From contig NC_057807.1 in assembly GCF_018294505.1 (NCBI RefSeq), positions 141,474,461 to 141,538,460 of the forward strand: a stretch of DNA of 64,000 nucleotides, given 5' to 3'. Both the position numbers and the translations under genes were made by a program. Source of the stretch: Triticum aestivum (lineage: Eukaryota; Streptophyta; Magnoliopsida; Poales; Poaceae). Shown piece by piece: positions 23,208 to 35,974 of the stretch; position 1 is the stretch's first letter; every line of letters begins with the position of its first letter. The notes under the pieces were generated by a model, which was not told the origin of the DNA, did not search any database, and was given only the letters and a program-made list of their open reading frames with translations.

Positions 23208-23243
23208 TGACGTCAGCATGACATCATGCTGACGTCATAAATA
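23208..23243 (+). promoter_or_regulatory. Three TGACRTCA boxes next to a TATA-like box in C 5' LTR
   Basis: TGACGTCA (23208), TGACATCA (23219) and TGACGTCA (23230) are spaced exactly 11 bp apart and are followed immediately by ATAAATA (23237-23243). TGACGTCA is the canonical palindromic bZIP (CRE/TGA-type) site. The 3' LTR repeats the arrangement at 31031-31066 with the third box changed to TGACATCA. Confidence 0.6.
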
Positions 23244-23924
23244 CCTTTTTTTTGAATTAATTAAATAAATAATTAAATTCCAAAATTGTTAAAATCTTTT
23301 AAAAATCATATCTTTTAATCCGTAACTCGGATTAAAATATTTTCAACATGAAAGTTGCTCAGAACGACGAGACGAATCCGGATACGCAGTCCGTTCGTCC
23401 GCCACACACCCCTAACCTATCGAACTCGCAACTTTCCCCTTCCGGCTCCTCTGCCCGAAAACACGAAACACCGGGAATACTTTCCCGGATGTTTTCCCCC
23501 CTTCACCGGTATCACCTACTACTGTGTTAGGGCACACCGAACACCGTGTATTGCCTTGTTATATTTTGTGATGCTTTGTTTGCTCTGTATTCATTATTTC
23601 TTCCCCCTCTCCTCTCCGGTAGACTACGAGACCGACGCTGCTGCTGACCAGTTCGACTACGGAGTTGACGACCCCTCTCTCTTGCCAGAGCAACCAGGCA
23701 AGCCCCCCCTTGATCACCAGATATCGCCTATTCTTCTCTATACTGCTTGCATTAGAGTAGTGTAGCATGTTACTGCTTTCCGTTGATCCTATTCTGATGC
23801 ATAGCCTGACATTGTTGCTACACCTGTTGATACCTTACCTGCAATCCTAAATGCTTAGTATAGGATGCTAGTTTATCATCATTGGCCCTACATTCTTGTC
23901 AGTCTGCCTTGCTATACTATTGGG

Positions 23925-23951
23925 CCGTGATCACTCGGGAGGTGATCACGG
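23925..23951 (+). repeat. Perfect 10-bp inverted repeat in C 5' LTR
   Basis: CCGTGATCAC and GTGATCACGG flank a 7-base loop, followed by ATACATACATAC microsatellite. It is unchanged in the 3' LTR (31751-31777). Confidence 0.85.
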
Positions 23952-25435
23952 GTATATACTATACATACATACATACTATACAGATGGTGACTAAAGTCGG
24001 GTCAGCTCATTGAGTACCCGCAAGTGATTCTGACGAGGGGGCTGAAAGGACAGGTGGCTCCATCCAGGTAGTGGTGGGCCTGAGTTCCCGACGGCCCCCG
24101 ACTGTTACTTTGTGGCGGAGCGACAGGGCAGGTTGAGACCACCTAGGAGACAGGTGGGCCTGGTCCTGTTCGGCGTTCGCGGATACTTAACACGCTTAAC
24201 GAGATCTTGGTATTTAATCTGAGTCGGCTACGAGCCTATACGCACTAACCATCTACGTGGGAGTAGTTATGGGTATCCCGACGTCGTGGTATCAGCCGAA
24301 GCACTTCAGACGTCAGCGACGGAGCGGCGCGCGCCGGATTGGACTGGAATGCCTACTAGGCTAGGTCTGCTTCCGGCCGCCCTCGCAACGTGCAGGTGTG
24401 CTATGGGCGATGGGCCCAGACCCCTCTGCGCTTAGGTTTAGACCGGCGTGCTGGCCTCTCTGTTGTGCCTAGGTGGGGCTGCGATGTGTTGATCTTCCGA
24501 GGCCGGGCATGACCCAGGAAAGTGTGTCCGGCCAAATGGGATCGAGCGTGTTGGGTTATGTGGTGCACCCCTGCAGGGAAGTTTAATCTATTCAAATAGA
24601 CGTGATCTTCGGTAACAGGACAACTTGGAGTTGTACCTTGACCTTATGACAACTAGAACCGGATACTTAATAAAACACACCCTTCCAAGTGCCAGATACA
24701 ACCGGTGGTCGCTCTACCTCAGGGATATGAGGAGGGGATCGCCGGGTAGGATTATGCTATGAGATGCGATTTGGAGATGCTACTTGGAGGACTTCAATCT
24801 ACTCTCTTATACTTGACGCAAGACGGAGGTGACCAGAAGCGTAGTCTTCGATAGGACTAGCTATCCCCCTCTTATTCTGGCATTCTGCAGTTTAGTCCAC
24901 TGATATGGCCTTCTTACACATATACCCATGCATATGTAGTGTAGTTCCTTGCTTGCGAGTACTTTGGATGAGTACTCACGGTTGCTTTCTTTCCCCTTTT
25001 CCCCTTTCCTTTCTTTCTGGTTGTCGCAACCAGAGGCTGGAGTCCAGGAGCCAGATGCCACCGTCGACGACGACCCCTACTACACTGGAGGTGCCTACTA
25101 CTACGTGCTGCCCGCTGATGACGACCAGGAGTAGTTAGGAGGATCCCAGGCAGGAGGCCTGCGCCTCTTTCGATCTGTATCCCAGTTTGTGCTAGCCTTC
25201 TTAAGGCAAACTTGTTTAACTTATGTCTGTACTCAGATATTGTTGCTTCCGCTGACTCGTCTATGATCGAGCACTTGTATTCGAGCCCTCGAGGCCCCTG
25301 GCTTGTATTATGATGCTTGTATGACTTATTTTATTTGTAGAGTTGTGTTGTGATATCTTCCCGTGAGTCCCTGATCTTGATCGTACACATTTGCGTGCAT
25401 GATTAGTGTACGATTGAATCGGGGGCGTCACAAGT

Positions 25436-25447
25436 TGGTATCAGAGC
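25436..25447 (+). promoter_or_regulatory. C primer-binding site
   Basis: TGGTATCAGAGC lies three bases after the LTR end and matches the initiator-Met tRNA site exactly. Confidence 0.9.
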
Positions 25448-28400
25448 CGACTGCCTGTAGGAATCCCCCTTCCAACTCCTTGGCCGAAGTCGAGTCTAGA
25501 CTTCACAAAACTTTTACTAACATGACTGTGCGGCCCATGGGCCCACGTCGCCATTGGGTGGTAGTAGGATCTTTTACTCCTCGACCTTTACTCTGGGACT
25601 CTGAACTCTCTTCTACTCGGGTTAAACGATTTCTACTAAAATCTGACTTTAGGTTCTCGAAAATACTTTCTCCCGGAGAGCCCCTTCAGTCCAGGTGATC
25701 GCCGACTGCACCAGAAGATTTCGAAGTTACTCGCCGAAACTCTTTTGAGACTTTGTGTCCGTTGCTTTTGCAATTCCCTACCATCGAAATATCCCTATGG
25801 ATAAATACATACACTTGACGTTCTTACTTTTATTCCCAGTTGATCTTGTTATTACAAGATACCCCGAAATTCTCTCTATTGATCCGAGAATATCTTGTGC
25901 CTACTGTCTTGCAATTCCTTGTCACCTGAATACCCCTATGGATAATTCTCGCACTTGTCGAGTATCCGCTTATCCCCAGTTGTTCATGTGTTTCACAAAA
26001 GTCTTCAAAATAATATTCGATCTTCCGAAAATCCTCTGGAGCCTTTGGCTCTTGAAATTCTTGCTTGCTTGCATTATGGTTAATCCCATAAGTCTCGTAG
26101 TCTTAATGACATTCCTTGTCATTATCATTTTGAGTCTGTTGACTCAATATGTTTGCGAATACCCGCAAACATCATTGATCCTTATAAATTACCTTTCCGG
26201 CTGAGCTGCCATTCTTTTAACTGGAATTGGTTCTCGACCAATCCAATTGTCGTTGATTGTACCCTAAGGCTATTCAACTTATCCATCCCTAATCAGAGCA
26301 TTGCTTCTGATCCCTTGATTTGGAAATCATAATTCCTTTGCATTTGACAATTGAGTTAGTCAGTTGTTTCTATAATCTGCTTCCTCTAGTTGAGTACCGA
26401 TGCTCACGTCGGATCCCTTGTGGGCCACCAGATCCCTTGTTGGATTTTATCTGACAACGCCCTTCATATTCAATAACCTTGTGGGCCTTTTCTCGGATAC
26501 ATAATGCCTTTGGTAAATTGTATCGTCTGCTTTCTCAACCATGCTTTGCCTTCGAGCTTGAGTTATTTACTTCTAAAGATTCTGGTATATGATTCTAAGA
26601 TGCCCAGATGGGTTGAACCTATGCCTTCCTTAATATGTGTGAACTCGAAAGTTTTCACGAGTCGTACTCTTCTGGTATTTTGCCAGATAAGATTTCAATG
26701 CTATAACTTCATCGAAAGCGAGAAGTGAATGAAAGGGTATGCATTGGAGAAGTGGGAGTCGACCTTGAACCTTGTGTTCATGCCCATGGACACGATGTAG
26801 ATCTTACCATTAAAGCTTCTCTTAAATTAATTATTCCTTTGGTATAAGTTCATCTTATATCTGGGATCTGGCCTTTTGAAATCGTGGTTCCGACCATGTT
26901 CTCTTTTAAATACCATTTCTCGTGCAAGTTTTAGCACTTGTCTTCTGTAGAGCAATACCCCGGTCCAACCTCTACTTTGATCTGTCATCGAGTATTACCC
27001 CCCTGGTATCTCGAGATTATCATGGAACTGCATAACTTCTTATGAGTTCTTCATCAAGTGCTACCTTCCAACTAATTCCAATTTTTCACGGGCTCTGAGT
27101 TATTATACACACAAAGACACCGATAACTGAACCGAGTCCGCACTACGGTTCAACAACTCTTCAGTAAGCTTCTATAAATACGAGTTTGTACCCGATCACG
27201 CCATTCCTAGCCTGTTTGGCTATATCATTGTCGTGATGATTTTAACTGTGCTACCCGGTCCTTCTTCTCGGAGCACAATTTTCGACGATGAACTAACCTT
27301 ACGTCGATCCTCATCGTCATACCATTTCGCCTTGAACAACAAGCTTGGTTTCGAGTTGTGTCGTACCCTTGGTTCCAATAACCTTTCACTTCATCATTAC
27401 TTTGACTTGATGTCGTCGCCAATCGATTACATCTTCATGAACTCTCGCGACAAAGGTGTCGTGATCATCAACATTTTGAGCTCATCTAGGATATCAATTG
27501 AATTCATGATGAGAAATACCATCCTTGTCCCTCGATGAGTTGAGTTATCATCGGCAACATTCTTGCCTCCCCCCCCCAACACAAACTTGTTCACAACTTG
27601 TGTTGTACCTTGGTTTCCTTGCTATCCAGCAATTGTTCTTCTTTACCTCGGAAGTATTACCATCTCTTTTTGTCAAGAATGTGGTGAGAATTTCACCACC
27701 TCTTAAGAATTCTTAGTATCATAATACTTCTTGCCATCTTCGTTCATTCCTTGGTCCCCGTATTGTTTTCAACCGGAATACTGACAATTGAGCTATGACG
27801 TGTGAATTCAAAACTTCTAGCAACCCTATCGCTTTGAAGTGAATGGGTGATAGATCATTCTAAGTCTTTCGATAATTGAATCACCACTCTAACATTGGCC
27901 GTGCAACCCAACCCATATTTCGGGTGCACCGGTCAACCAATGTTTAATTATGTATGTTTTCCTCGAGCATACAACATTATATCATTTCAATCAACAAGTG
28001 TCATCTTCTTGTTCACATTATTGTGGAAATCCATCTTTTGAAAATCTCAATGAATTGTCGCTGAGTCAATCAGCCACCTCCTCACCTCTCCTTAGTTTAA
28101 TGATGAACTATTGTTTCAGGAACCCGCTCCCATAGTCCATTTCCCGAGAATCTTGCAATGCCATTTCAACGATTTGTGTTGCGCCTTTTCTTCTCAGACA
28201 TCCTGAGTCTGAGGCATCATGACACCAATTGGATCTGAATCTCGGTCAGATATGATGGTTGGGACAACTTTCCAAGAGTTATGTTGTTTGTCCTTTGATG
28301 ACCCGGTAACATGATGTCATGCCTAGCACCCCCCCCCCCCTGGCTGGAGGACCTATCATTATAGATTCCTTTTCAGCAAGGTTATCCATTCATCCATGAG

Positions 28401-29634
28401 GAAATTGTAAGACTTATTCTACAAGTTATTCCTGATGGATCCTTCGTGTTTCCAAAGTCTGATCTTCACCTGAAGACCATGTCAATGCTATCTCGAAGCA
28501 TGTCAATGGTACTCCGATTTTCAACAGGAACATTTGAAGCACGATGCTAAATTTTATTTATCACTTATCCTAACACCGTTGTATGGGTAATATCATGAGA
28601 TTCCTTCCCCCTTACCTAAATGGTTTTCTACTTTATATCCTGTCATGGATATCATGCTCTGCTTGTCATTGGGAAGGATATACCCCTGAAATATGTGTTT
28701 AAACACATTTTCCTTTCCATTGTTCTGTTTAATCTGATGATCATATTTTCCTTTCCATTGTTGTGTTTGACATTCTTGTGATCTATATAATCTAAGCAGT
28801 AAAGATTCACTGCTTATGTAAACACCTCGATGTATAATTGGTCAGTAAGACCCTGTTACGATTGTTGATGATATTCCGGTAACCACCGATGGACGAGAAC
28901 TTTGCCTATTGGCCCGCCTCGTTCAACGAGCAGGAAAATGGTTCTCTTCGTCCCTCGCCCTTGGTATCGATGTTGTTGCCGACATATCTGACAGGCTACC
29001 CTTTGACACGTCTTACTATCATGACCGTGCAAAATGTCGGCCCCCTTCCTACTTTCAACCACATGGTGGGCCCATAACCCACAGTTCCACAGGATCGAAA
29101 CCTGACTCTCCTGTACACCCCTGTTGCCCAAGTTATTCCTCGTGCTTGACTTCGTATGTAATTCACGAGCCATCTTCCGAGGGATCATCAAATCTCTTAC
29201 CGGACACCATACTTATTCCCGATCGCTTTGACCCCCTTTCACGCCCTGTTTCAGGCATCGAACGGTTGCCTGCTCGCTCGAAACTTCCCATGAAACCTCA
29301 TTACCTTGCTCTCGATATTTTCTTAAGTTTCAATTCGAGAGTTACGTTCTGCCACCTTCCCCGATGTTATCGACCAGATAGTCAACCTTGTAGCGGTTCG
29401 TTCTCCCGGAATACCCCCCTTATTCTGTCGTAAGTACGATGGAGATCCCGAAGAAAGGATGACGACTTCATCATGATGACCTGAAGCAGAAAAATGAAGA
29501 CATCAACGTAATGGATTGATCTCTTCGAGAAGAGCAAGCTAGGATGAGAAGACCTGCTAGATTCGTTACCAAACCTTCCCCCCTTTCACTACCTCTTAAA
29601 TCTCGGGACGAGATTTCTTGTAGTGGAGGAGATT
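25448..29634 (+). other. C interior, noncoding
   Basis: There are no recognisable gag, protease, RT, RNase H or integrase motifs on either strand in 4.2 kb. The open frames present (such as 25755-26204 and 28909-29433) show no known domain and are not supported by any motif. One block (26741-26850) is similar to W at 13534-13645. The end has a block with TCTCGGGACGAGATTTC and a purine tract (GTGGAGGAGAT) just before the LTR. Confidence 0.7.
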
Positions 29635-32600
29635 TGTAACGCCCGGATAATCATGCTACAGTAATCCCACGCTAATCATGCCATGACACCTCGGTTACTG
29701 TTGCTATCCTCGCAATAATTCGGAACCGTTCGAAATTCAAATTCAAATTAATGGTAACAATAAAAGTTTTCAAAAATTAAAACTAAAATGTTCGGTGGTT
29801 GTCAAATATTACAAAGTTAATTATGGTGCAACAAACCCATTTTTATAAAATACCTAAATGTTCTAAATTAAATAAAACAGAATAGGAAAAGAAATAAAAG
29901 AAAAAAAATACAAAAGCAAAAGACAAAACAAAACTAAAAGGAAAAAAAAGGCCCCCTGGCCAACTGGGCCAGACGGCCCAGCTCACCGGCCAGGCCGGCC
30001 CACCTGGCCCAGCCGGCCTCCCCTTAACCCCCACCCCGATCGGAACCCTAGCCGGTCCGCCACTCCACCCCCCCCCCCCACTCGCTCTCCCCCCCCTTCG
30101 TCCCCGATCCAGATCGGATCGGGGGAACGAACCCCATCACCCCCCCTGCGCCCCATGCCGCCCGTAGCCGCCCCGTCGCCGGACCGACCTCGTCCTCCTC
30201 CCGCCGGCGCCGCCCCCCTCTCCGTCGTCCTCCCCGACGCGCTCCATCGACCCCGACGCCGGACCGATCCGCCGCCGCCCGGAGCTCCACGCGCCTCCTC
30301 CCCGTCGCCCGGTCATCCCCGACTCCTCCTCGACCCCCCCACTGCCCCATGCCCTACTCCCCGCCGTGAGCAAGCCCCTCCCTCTCCTCTCTCCCTCCCG
30401 TGTCGACTGCGCCACCATGCCCCGCGCGCCCCGCTCCGCTCCACTCCGGCGGCCCGCGCTCACCGTGGCCTCACGCGCGCCCCGGCCCTTGCTGCTGCAC
30501 TGCTGCTGCTCCGCGCGGCACCCGCCCGTGCAGCGCCCAGCCGTCGCCCTTGCTCCCCGTGGCAAACCCCGTCGCCGCACGGCCCCCTCCGTCTCCGCGC
30601 CGTTCCGGCCGCCTACCGGTGCCGTGGCCGCCGGCGCCCCGTGGCGCTGGGCTGCACCCGTTACGGCTGCGTCCAGGTGACCCGACGCCCTGTGGCCGCT
30701 AGCCCCCCCCCCCCCCGGGCCACTGACTAGGGGGGCCCGCCCAAGAACGTTAAAAAAAAGGAAAGGGGATAAAAAAATAAATATTAAATAATAAAATGAA
30801 TAAAAACAATAAATATAATTAATATAATTAAAATGATTAAATAAAATTATTAATTAATTAATTAATTAATTAAGTTAATTAATCCGGTTTAATTAAATTA
30901 ATTAACTAGTTAAGATTAATTAAACTGTAATTAGATTAACCTAAACCCTAATTAACCTAAATAGAGAATGACAGGTGGGTCCCACTGGACCCACATGTCA
31001 GGGTTGACTCAGTCAACCCCTGTTGACTGCTGACGTCAGCATGACATCATGCTGACATCATAAATACCTTTTTTTTGAATTAATTAAATAAATAATTAAA
31101 TTCCAAAATTGTTAAAATCTTTTAAAAATCATGTCTTTTAATCCGTAACTCGGATTAAAATATTTTCAACATGAAAGTTGCTCAGAACGACGAGACAAAT
31201 CCGGATACGCAGTCCGTTCGTCCGCCACACACCCCTAACCTATCGAACTCGCAACTTTCCCCCTCCGGCTCCTCTGCCCGAAAACACGAAACGCCGGGAA
31301 TACTTTCCCGGATGTTTTCCCCCCTTCACCGGTATCACCTACTACTGTGTTAGGGCACACCGAACACCGCGTATTGCCTTGTTATATTTTGTGATGCTTT
31401 GTTTGCTCTGTATTCATTATTTCTTCCCCCTCTCCTCTCCGGTAGACTACGAGACCGACGCTGCTGCTGACCAGTTCGACTACGGAGTTGACGACCCCTC
31501 TCTCTTGCCAGAGCAACCAGGCAAGCCCCCCCCCCTTGATCACTAGATATCGCCTATTCTTCTCTATACTGCTTGCATTAGAGTAGTGTAGCATGTTACT
31601 GCTTTCCGTTGATCCTATTCTGATGCATAGCTTGACATTGTTGCTACACCTGTTGATACCTTACCTGCAATCCTAAATGCTTAGTATAGGATGCTAGTTT
31701 ATCATCATTGGCCCTACATTCTTGTCAGTCTGCCTTGCTATACTATTGGGCCGTGATCACTCGGGAGGTGATCACGGGTATATACTATACATACATACAT
31801 ACTATACAGATGGTGACTAAAGTCGGGTCAGCTCATTGAGTACCCGCAAGTGATTCTGACGAGGGGGCTGAAAGGACAGGTGGCTCCATCCAGGTAGTGG
31901 TGGGCCTAAGTTCCCGACGGCCCCCGACTGTTACTTTGTGGCGGAGCGACAGGGCAGGTTGAGACCACCTAGGAGACAGGTGGGCCTGGTCCTGTTCGGC
32001 GTTCGCGGATACTTAACACGCTTAACGAGATCTTGGTATTTGATCTGAGTCGGCTACGAGCCTATATGCACTAACCATCTATGTGGGAGTAGTTATGGGT
32101 ATCCCGACGTCGTGGTATCAGCCGAAGCACTTCAGACGTCAGCGATGGAGCGGCGCGCGCCGGATTGGACTGGAACGCCTACTAGGCTAGGTCTGCTTCC
32201 GGCCGCCCTCGCAACGTGCAGGTGTGCTATGGGCGATGGGCCCAGACCCCTGTGCGCTTAGGTTTAGACCGGCGTGCTGGCCTCTCTGTTGTGCCTAGGT
32301 GGGGCTGCGATGTGTTGATCTTCCGAGGCCGGGCATGACCCAGGAAAGTGTGTCCGGCCAAATGGGATCGAGCGTGTTGGGTTATGTGGTGCACCCCTGC
32401 AGGGAAGTTTAATCTATTCGAATAGCCGTGATCTTCGGTAACAGGACGACTTGGAGTTGTACCTTGACCTTATGACAACTAGAACTGGATACTTAATAAA
32501 ACACACCCTTCCAACCGGTGGTCGCTCTACCTCAGGGATATGAGGAGGGGATCGCCGGGTAGGATTATGCTATGAGATGCGATTTGGAGATGCTACTTGG

Positions 32601-33245
32601 AGGACTTCAATCTACTCTCTTATACTTGACGCAAGACGGAGGTGACCAGAAGCGTAGTCTTCGATAGGACTAGCTATCCCCCTCTTATTCTGGCATTCTG
32701 CAGTTTAGTCCACTGATATGGCCTTCTTACACATATACCCATGCATATGTAGTGTAGTTCCTTGCTTGCGAGTACTTTGGATGAGTACTCACGGTTGCTT
32801 TCTTTCCCCTTTTCCCCTTTCCTTTCTTTCTGGTTGTCGCAACCAGAGGCTGGAGTCCAGGAGCCAGATGCCACCGTCGACGACGACCCCTACTACACTG
32901 GAGGTGCCTACTACTACGTGCTGCCCGCTGATGACGACCAGGAGTAGTTAGGAGGATCCCAGGCAGGAGGCCTGCGCCTCTTTCGATCTGTATCCCAGTT
33001 TGTGCTAGCCTTCTTAAGGCAAACTTGTTTAACTTATGTCTGTACTCAGATATTGTTGCTTCCGCTGACTCGTCTATGATCGAGCACTTGTATTCGAGCC
33101 CTCGAGGCCCCTGGCTTGTATTATGATGCTTGTATGACTTATTTTATTTGTAGAGTTGTGTTGTGATATCTTCCCGTGAGTCCCTGATCTTGATCGTACA
33201 CATTTGCGTGCATGATTAGTGTACGATTGAATCGGGGGCGTCACA
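29635..33245 (+). repeat. C 3' LTR, 3611 bp
   Basis: Collinear with the 5' LTR, plus about 280 bp (30738-31017) that the 5' copy has lost. The extra part holds an AATT-repeat tract (about 30845-30905), an imperfect 14-bp hairpin (30969-31000) and the palindrome GGGTTGACTCAGTCAACCC (31001-31019). A 13-bp gap relative to the 5' LTR lies near 32514. Confidence 0.92.
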
Positions 33246-33250
33246 CTGCC

Positions 33251-35402
33251 CCAGCCTTCCTCCTCTCCCCTCGACTTCGCTGCCACCTCGCATCTCGCCG
33301 CAACCGCCGCCGCCGGCGAGATCCACGTCCGCCGCTGCGCCGATCGACTCGCCGCTGCCGCCCGCGCCTAGGTCCGTTGCCGCGCAGCGCCATCACCGAC
33401 ACTACCGACGCCCCGCTCGCCGGAGCCGTCCGCCGTCGTTCGTCAGACTCGCCGGACACGCCCTAGCTGCCGGTTTTCGCCGACCCGATGGTTTCGTCGA
33501 ACCGCCCGAACCGGTAATAAAACCGGCCGGTTTTCGTTTCGTTTTTTAAACTGTTTTTTATTAGCTATTTAGCGATTGTTCATTACTTAGTATTTTCTTT
33601 TTCTGTTTATTTACATCAGGGACCTATCAGTGAATATGATTATTTATAGATTAGCCCCTAGTTTTCAAACCCTCACCACTTTTGCACCGTTTATCCAAAT
33701 CCAACAAAACCAACGCCCCCTTCTTCGTTATGATCCCCTCTATCCATATAATCAACTTAAACATGTTTTTGAAAGTTTTAAAATTTGAATTGAAATAGTT
33801 TTGTATTCAAACTTCGTTTGTTCATAACTCGAGTATTATATCTCCGATTTGAGTGATTCTTTTTGCAAATCGAAGCTCTTGACCTAAACTTTTGGATAAG
33901 GCCAAATTTGCTTAATTTTTGTACTGTTAGAAATTGTTTCCTGTTGCAAGATTCATTTGCTTGGTTTCGAAGTTTTCCTAATTTCTTTTTTCGTTCTTTC
34001 CGATCTGTTGAGTGATTGCTTATGTGTGGTTACTATTGCTTGCTTACGATAGATTGAACGGAGTGTGACAAATAGAACTATTAGGAGTTGAGTGCGAAGG
34101 TTCTGCATCAACAGTACATGCAAGTTCACACTTTGATCATATCCCTTTCATACCCAGTTTTTATGCATTAATTTCACCCCCAAACATTGCATGGTTAGGA
34201 ATTGATAACATGTGGGTATTGGGAAGTAGTTGATGAGGTAGGAACCTATTATCTTGCATTCAAACCTAGGGAGTTACTTCTATGTTATGCTTATACTGAT
34301 GTGCTATGCTCGTAGACGTGGTTTGGTTCTAAGAGAGTTCATGAAAGATGTGAGAGTTATTGATAATTAATGGTTAACTTAAGGTGGCTACTTTAATACA
34401 CATCTGGGTGGAATGGTATGGGCACCCTGGAGTACCCAGTGGTTTGCCCGGGCACCTGGAGAACCTAGTGCTTTCCCAAGGGAATCCCGGAGGACCCGTG
34501 TGATTACCCTATGGAATGCCACCCAGTCTCAAAGGGATCATAAGATTATTCATGCTAGAAACTTCCGTGTGGAGCCACAAGCCATTATGGGCTCTGGCAT
34601 AGTTGAGTATGCTACGTGAGCTCTTGAAGAGGTAGACTAGAAGATGTAGGTTGTGTAGGTGGTACTGTTTACCCAGAGTAAAGAGTTAATGCTTCTGAAA
34701 GACTGTGTCTCAGTCATCCGTTTCTCAAACATCATGTAGTGCGAGAAATCCAACGGAGGTGATCGAGTCTTGTGGGGAAAGTGCGCAAACCTCTGCAGAG
34801 TGTACAAACTAATCATGATTAGCTGTGTCCCCGGTTATGGACATCTTGAGTATCTGGTTCTTGGATTATCATGTTGATCTCATCACTTTACTTAAATAAT
34901 TTGTTGGGTTGATGTTTATTAATTTGGGATTGAGTTGGAGGAACCTTCTCATATTTTCAACAAACTTGATAGTTAAATAAAAGTTATTCCTTTGTCGTAG
35001 GGCAAAGCTGGCTTTATGCAAAAATAAACTTAGAGCTTTCCACCAGCCAAATATGCATGTAGTGATAGCTTTTATTCATCATTTATCCTATGGTGTGAAT
35101 TTGCCAGTACATTCAATGTACTGACCTACATGGCTGCAACGTCTCATGTTGCAGGATTCTTATGACGAGTAAGTGATACATTAGGGTTACGATTTCTACA
35201 CTCAACTTTGCCGTTGGTGTTGATGGGAATCCACAACCTTGTTGTTTCTTCCGCTTTATGGATTGAGGTAATAGTATTTACGATACTTTATACATATGAT
35301 CTACCTCTGTTATAAATCCTTGAGTACTGTGTGTGTCAGCATACCAATCCAGGGATGACACTTAAGAACAGAGACTTGACCGTTTGAGGTCGGGTCGCTA
35401 CA
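33251..35402 (+). repeat. B 5' LTR, part 2
   Basis: It resumes CCAGCCTTCC after C's right target duplication (CTGCC, 33246-33250) and is collinear with 49758-51924, ending GTCGCTACA. Near the end, a splice-acceptor-like GTTGCAG (about 35149-35155) precedes a short acidic reading (DSYDE-stop), a layout also seen in C's LTR. Confidence 0.9.
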
Positions 35403-35405
35403 AGA

Positions 35406-35417
35406 TGGTATCAAAGC
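35406..35417 (+). promoter_or_regulatory. B primer-binding site
   Basis: TGGTATCAAAGC lies three bases after the LTR end and matches the initiator-Met tRNA type site TGGTATCAGAGC with one change. It fixes the 5' LTR boundary and the element orientation. Confidence 0.85.
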
Positions 35418-35969
35418 ACATGTTGACTATAGGACGTGACCCTAGAGAGTGGCAAGCCCCTAGGAAAGATTTTCTCTCAAACTTTATTTTCAAAAAGATC
35501 TCTTTCCTCTTTTCTTTTCCGAGCTTTATAAAATATTCCCTTTTAGTTAGACTATACCCTTCCTCTTTTGACCACATGAAGATTCGGCTGATGAGACCAC
35601 TTCAAGAAGTACAAGATATTGGACAACTAAGACCACTTTGGAATAAAGAGGATTTTACCGTGCATTACAATGACGGAAACTACAACAGTGAAGACTCCGA
35701 AGACTAGGAGAATTTGAAGGCCCGGTTGAATTTTTCCAGATTTGTATGACCCAGGAAGGCACCCCTTAAGGAACTTGGCAGACGAAGGAAGCTGTCAATA
35801 CCTGAGATCAAGGTGTATCGGAGAAAGACCGTAACATGGAGCATTAGAACTCAAAGTTTTTGTCAAGAAATCCCTAAGACAGGAGATATCAACTATGGAA
35901 TGATAGCTCATGATAGAGACATAGTCATAAACATGGATATCCATGATGATATCGCTCGCTTATGGTATC
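35418..35969 (+). other. B interior, part 1
   Basis: This is the leader and 5' interior of B up to the F insertion. No gag-type motif is visible in this part; the open frame at 35384-35707 starts inside the LTR and shows no recognisable domain. Confidence 0.5.
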
Positions 35970-35974
35970 ATCAC

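Larger units (their letters stand above)
22088..25432 (+). repeat. C 5' LTR, 3345 bp
   Basis: It begins TGTAACGCCCGG and ends GGCGTCACA before the primer site. It has a GC-rich block (about 22430-23180), then a promoter-like cluster (23208-23243), a perfect hairpin (23925-23951) and two acidic coding-like patches (23625-23710 and 25030-25134). Compared with the 3' LTR it lacks about 280 bp after about 23190. Confidence 0.92.
22088..33245 (+). mobile_element. Long-LTR non-autonomous element C (11.2 kb), inserted in B's 5' LTR
   Basis: Left LTR 22088-25432, interior 25433-29634, right LTR 29635-33245, flanked by CCGCC and CTGCC (one C/T change at a CpG). Primer site TTGGTATCAGAGC and the pre-LTR block TCTCGGGACGAGATTTC fit the Del/Tekay lineage. 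The 4.2-kb interior has no recognisable gag or pol. The first 130 bp of the two LTRs are identical, and about four changes are visible in a 240-bp stretch (23345-23590 against 31168-31410), so C is younger than B. Confidence 0.9.

Noticed and set aside
25755..26204. 149-codon hydrophobic open frame in C's interior
   Set aside because: No recognisable domain, AT-rich, no codon or homology support; reported only as noncoding interior.
28909..29433. 174-codon open frame in C's interior
   Set aside because: No motif, with an overlapping antisense frame of similar length; not supportable as a gene.
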